DNA of 64,000 bases from Hofstenia miamia (lineage: Eukaryota; Xenacoelomorpha; Acoela): positions 1,613,038 to 1,677,037 of the forward strand of contig SCFE01000106.1 of assembly GCA_004352715.1 (NCBI GenBank), written 5' to 3'. The notes below the pieces were generated by a model. That model searched no databases, was not told where the DNA came from, and worked only from the letters and a program-made list of their open reading frames with translations. Every line of letters starts with the position of its first letter. Within the stretch, counting starts at the first letter, position 1. This document shows positions 60,452 through 64,000 of this stretch, piece after piece. Both the position numbers and the translations under genes were made by a program.

Positions 60452-62020
60452 TTTTATACTACAGCTATTAATAATCACATTACAAAAAGAAATATTGTAT
60501 TAAGTTTAATATATGTTAAATGATATAACTTTTGAAATTCAACACTATGAGCAAATGGTTGTTTACCATTCAGTGCTACCTCATTATTTAGGTTTTTCGC
60601 AGTTTGGTTAACAAAAATCAAACTGGTTGAAACCAAATTTTTGTCCTAAATATAAATCAATAGATACATGTTAACACAATGTATATCAAAATGTGCATTT
60701 TTGGCAAAATGCATAGCAAAATTTTCAAAAAGATGTAGCAATTTACCCAAAAGCTTGTTTGCATTTTGCCAATTTTTTGGTGAGAAATCCAAACAATTTT
60801 ACTAGATATCTTTCTCAAAGCATTCATCTGAATGATTGTAAAATGTTGAAAAATTAATTAATATAGCTGTGTGAAAGTATTCTGTTTTCCTTTCAAGTCC
60901 AAGCGAAAAGATATTTAAGAAAATCGCATTATTTCAATGATATTGTTTACTATCTAAATACTGATCCCACTCAGTATTCTGTTTAATGTACCAGCAAGGA
61001 ACTTGAGTATTCCTTTTAAAATCCTACTTAGACTAATTTCCCTAATTCTTGCAGACCAAATCTTCCTAATTCCACCCATCTAAAGCAATGATGTCATGTG
61101 AATTCCTGGCTGCTCTACAATAACCTCTTTACATGAATTTTTTAAAGTTTTGTTTCAAATAATGATTTCTTTATTGAACTCAATCATGCATGAAATATTT
61201 GTGGAAAAAATATGCTTGACAGTTGATTTCCAATAACATTTAAATGATAAACACCAATAGTTGGGAGAGTCTGCAGTACAAAATCTTGAAAGGATTTACT
61301 GGCTAGTTTTTGCCGGAGTTCATGAATAGAATATTTTGTGTATTAAAGTATGTCACATATATGAATCAAACTTTTCAACGTCTGATCGTTTCCACTTATA
61401 TATAAATTTTTAGTTGTTTTTATTGCTTATCTGTAAGAAACAACTGGTATTTAGAAAAGGAGAAAACTTATTTTCGACGAAATGTACTCCAAACGTTATA
61501 AAATACACCTCTATTACTTTTTATTAGACTTTGAATTTTCGTAAGCAATACGTGGAGAGTTTCAGCCCAATCCCCTTGAATGTCAATTTTCAACTTAAAG
61601 CAGTTTTCAGGAAACCGTTAATATATCTATAAATCTAGTGATAAATGCAATTAAGAATAATACTACGCAATTATTGAAAGACTTAGCGCTTCAAGTATAT
61701 TTTCCTGCGAAGTGGATTGTGAATTTTGTAAAGCAAAACTAGTTTGTCAAAGATAGAACAACAATTGGCTAGGTAATTCTATTTTTCTTCAGAAGAATAA
61801 TTCCTTTATATAATTTCATTCATCTTCACACAGAAATTAATCTATACAATTCTTCTAGTCATGTAAAAGCTGAATTAAACTTTCTATTTTGGAACTTTCG
61901 TTAACAAATTCGACTTGTCGAGTTCTTGCACATCATTTTTAGTTTGCTGTTGTTCTAAGTGTCCTATTCCTATAGTTGGTGGGCTAAACTTTTACTAATT
62001 TTTTTCATTCCACTGTTTTT
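60452..62020. other. intergenic DNA, no gene recognised
   Basis: AT-rich. I looked for upstream CLN3 exons (FWLLGLCNNF-like, WSSGTG-like) on the minus strand and saw none. Confidence 0.55.
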
Positions 62021-62023
62021 GTA

Positions 62024-64000
62024 TTATTATTATTCTTACTTCTCACAGCTTCATGCTGGTATTCCTCTCAGCTCGGGGAATTCACCAGTTCTTCAGGACT
62101 CTAGCTGTTCCTAACAATGCTGCCTTCTGTGCTACCACTCCTCCCCACTTTGGTACTCCCAACTCCTCCAAGTATCTCTTATATTTCTTATTCACTGCTC
62201 CTAGTGCTCCTACAACTACCGAGACTACTTCAACTTTCTTTAAATTCCACAGCCTATCTATTTCCTCTGCCAACTCCCTGTACTTGTCTATCTTCTCTTT
62301 CTCCTTGCTTTCTACATTCCTGTTCTTTGGTACTGCTATGTCTATCACTGTTCCCAATTTTTTCTCTTTGTCTACTACTACTATGTCTGGCCTCCGTGTT
62401 CTATCACCTTGCTTGTCTGTATGTTGAAGTCCCTCAGTATCTTAACCTTCTNNNNNNNNNNNNNNNNNNNNNNNNNNNNNNNNNNNNNNNNNNNNNNNNN
62501 NNNNNNNNNNNNNNNNNNNNNNNNNNNNNNNNNNNNNNNNNNNNNNNNNNNNNNNNNNNNNNNNNNNNNNNNNNNNNNNNNNNNNNNNNNNNNNNNNNNN
62601 NNNNNNNNNNNNNNNNNNNNNNNNNNNNNNNNNNNNNNNNNNNNNNNNNNNNNNNNNNNNNNNNNNNNNNNNNNNNNNNNNNNNNNNNNNNNNNNNNNNN
62701 NNNNNNNNNNNNNNNNNNNNNNNNNNNNNNNNNNNNNNNNNNNNNNNNNNNNNNNNNNNNNNNNTCTGGGCACCCACACACCACACACTCCTCCAATGCT
62801 ATTGCTAGTTTCTCATGAACACTTGTGAACTTCTTCAGCCAATACCCATGTACCTAATTTCTCCCTGGCGCCTTCCAGTTCTTCATCTTCTTTAGAGCCT
62901 CCTTCAGCTTTGCAGTTGTGATTACTTCTTCTTCTTGCCTGAATTCCTACTGCGTCTGCTCACTCTCTATCTCTGGTTCCGCACTTCCCCATATATTTTC
63001 CCAGAACCTTACTGCGTCCTCACCTGCTCTAGCTGTGGCCTTTTCTCCTGCATCTAGTTCTTTGTAGAATCTTCCTTCTTGGGTCTCAAACTTCATATTG
63101 CCGCTTGCCTGATTTGCCCTTGCCCTATATTTTCTCTGGTTAAGATCTTCTCTTGCAGTTTCTATAATCTTGCCCTTACCTACCCTGCACTTGTCCTGCA
63201 CTGTCTTACTTGTCCTGTTCTTCCCTATTTGCTGCCTAATCCTTCCCACTTTATTCTCAATTCTTCTCTCCCATGCTGGCTTTCGGTCTCTCCTATCTTC
63301 TTGTCGTCTTTTCTTTTTCATGTCCATGCCTGCATTCTTCATTACCTCAGATGCACCCGCATACACTAAGCTATTTACTTCTGTGACACTCCAGGCATCT
63401 ATACTCTCCAACACTTTATTGACCTTTGCTGTCCCTACTGCTAGCTTACTTTTCTTAACTCCTCTTGGAACTGGCAACCTAGTTCTCTCACCTATTTCTT
63501 CCTTCATCTTTTCCTTTATTGTGCTGCAGTTTCTGCGTCTACTGATTCTGATGCTTCCCGGCACTTCTGTCACAACGTCTATCACTTCATCTTCCCTTTG
63601 CTTTGCCTATTCAACTCTCTTTTTCCTCCTACTCTCATCCAACTGTAACTTTCGCACTTGTCCTGCAAGCCCCTGCTCTGTAACTTTTAATCCCGTTCCT
63701 GCCTTCCTCAATTCTTCCAACATTCTTTTCCCTTAACCCCTCTCATCGGGCCTGCTTCTTCTGTAACACTCCAGTGCTGTTCTGTTCTGCTCATCTGTCC
63801 ATTTATGCTGTCGTCCATTGGTCTGTGTGGATCCTATGCTACCACTTCTCGAGTCCACATTCCCGATTGTGGAGTCAGCCTGACCGGAGATTCTTCGCAC
63901 CCTCTGACCATTTAAGGCCTGCCGGGGACTGAGGGCCTTTTCTTTCGTTGTCACTTTCATATTAGGAAAGGGTCGGGGCAGGCCTCGAATCCGGTTCTTC
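62024..64000 (-). mobile_element. R4/Dong-like LINE, second copy, runs off the right edge
   Basis: On the minus strand from right to left: an N-terminal Myb-like segment HKWTDEQNRTALECYRRSRP (about 63830-63740); stops TAA (about 63736) and TAG (about 63609); the linker ORF 63585-62947 with REDLNQRKYRARANQASGNM and AGEDAVRFWENIWG; the entry to the RT domain LKEALKKMKNWKAPGR (about 62890); and a 313-base gap (62452-62764). Then the restriction-like endonuclease end (TVIDIAVPKNRNVESKEKEK, GVPKWGGVVAQKAALLGTAR) and the 3' end CAGCATGAAGCTGTGAGAAG with (AAT)n at 62024-62050. Nearly the whole RT domain, some 2 kb expected, is absent unless the gap is badly underestimated. Confidence 0.9.

Noticed and set aside
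47716-63740. Reassignment of TAA/TAG, suggested by single in-frame stops in otherwise open mobile-element frames
   Set aside because: The tubulin genes end in TAA and TAG at the normal C-terminus and intact host frames have no internal TAA/TAG. The stops are confined to decayed elements that also carry frameshifts.

Overview
This window is AT-rich eukaryotic DNA from an animal, most likely an invertebrate; the sequence does not fix the species. The metazoan assignment rests on two beta-tubulin genes (one with three exons and canonical GT-AG introns), two CLN3/battenin-like loci with matching intron phase, an ADAM/reprolysin-like secreted protein, and a dense mix of animal transposons. It is a draft assembly: nine N-runs and three single-N joins are present, and two fragments of the Tn5 mosaic end (a Nextera adapter sequence) sit inside contigs.

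Layout. 1-0.9 kb: 3' part of a beta-tubulin gene (+). 1.5-4.0 kb: remains of three non-LTR retrotransposons, one of which encodes a restriction-like endonuclease and ends in a (TAA)n tail. 7.6-9.4 kb: a hAT MITE with a perfect 8-bp target duplication and another terminal-inverted-repeat element. 9.8-11.0 kb: an intronless secreted ADAM-like gene (-) whose zinc-binding motif has lost key residues. 13.2-18.2 kb: a virus-derived gene cassette, all on the minus strand, with a probable double-jelly-roll major capsid protein, a probable minor capsid/penton protein, a small basic protein, the C-terminus of a fourth protein running into a 1-kb gap, and a 191-aa protein. Three of these genes share a pyrimidine-tract plus TATATAG element immediately before an ATG-ACT start. 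19-28 kb: no convincing host genes; a TIR element and a decayed hAT transposase. 28.9-32.0 kb: complete beta-tubulin gene (-). 32.8-34.0 kb: a Helitron with both ends and an A/T insertion site resolved. 41.4-51.0 kb: a CLN3-like gene (-) whose largest intron holds a tandemly duplicated decayed pogo-like segment and a nearly complete but broken piggyBac element. 52-54.6 kb: two hAT-type non-autonomous elements with target duplications. 56.6-58.3 kb: jockey/CR1-like LINE debris. 59.7-60.45 kb: a second CLN3-like locus (-) that seems to encode only the C-terminal half. 62.0-64.0 kb: a second copy of the restriction-endonuclease-type LINE (-), running off the window.

How it fits together. The host genes (tubulins, CLN3 pair, ADAM-like) are unrelated housekeeping or secreted functions with no operon-like linkage. 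The only block whose genes clearly work together is the capsid cassette at 13.6-18.2 kb, which resembles the structural module of a Polinton/adintovirus-like or other Polinton-like element. No polymerase, integrase, packaging ATPase or protease is readable nearby, so it is either an incomplete insertion or continues into unsequenced DNA. Several local duplications coincide with single-N joins and are probably assembly artefacts rather than biology.
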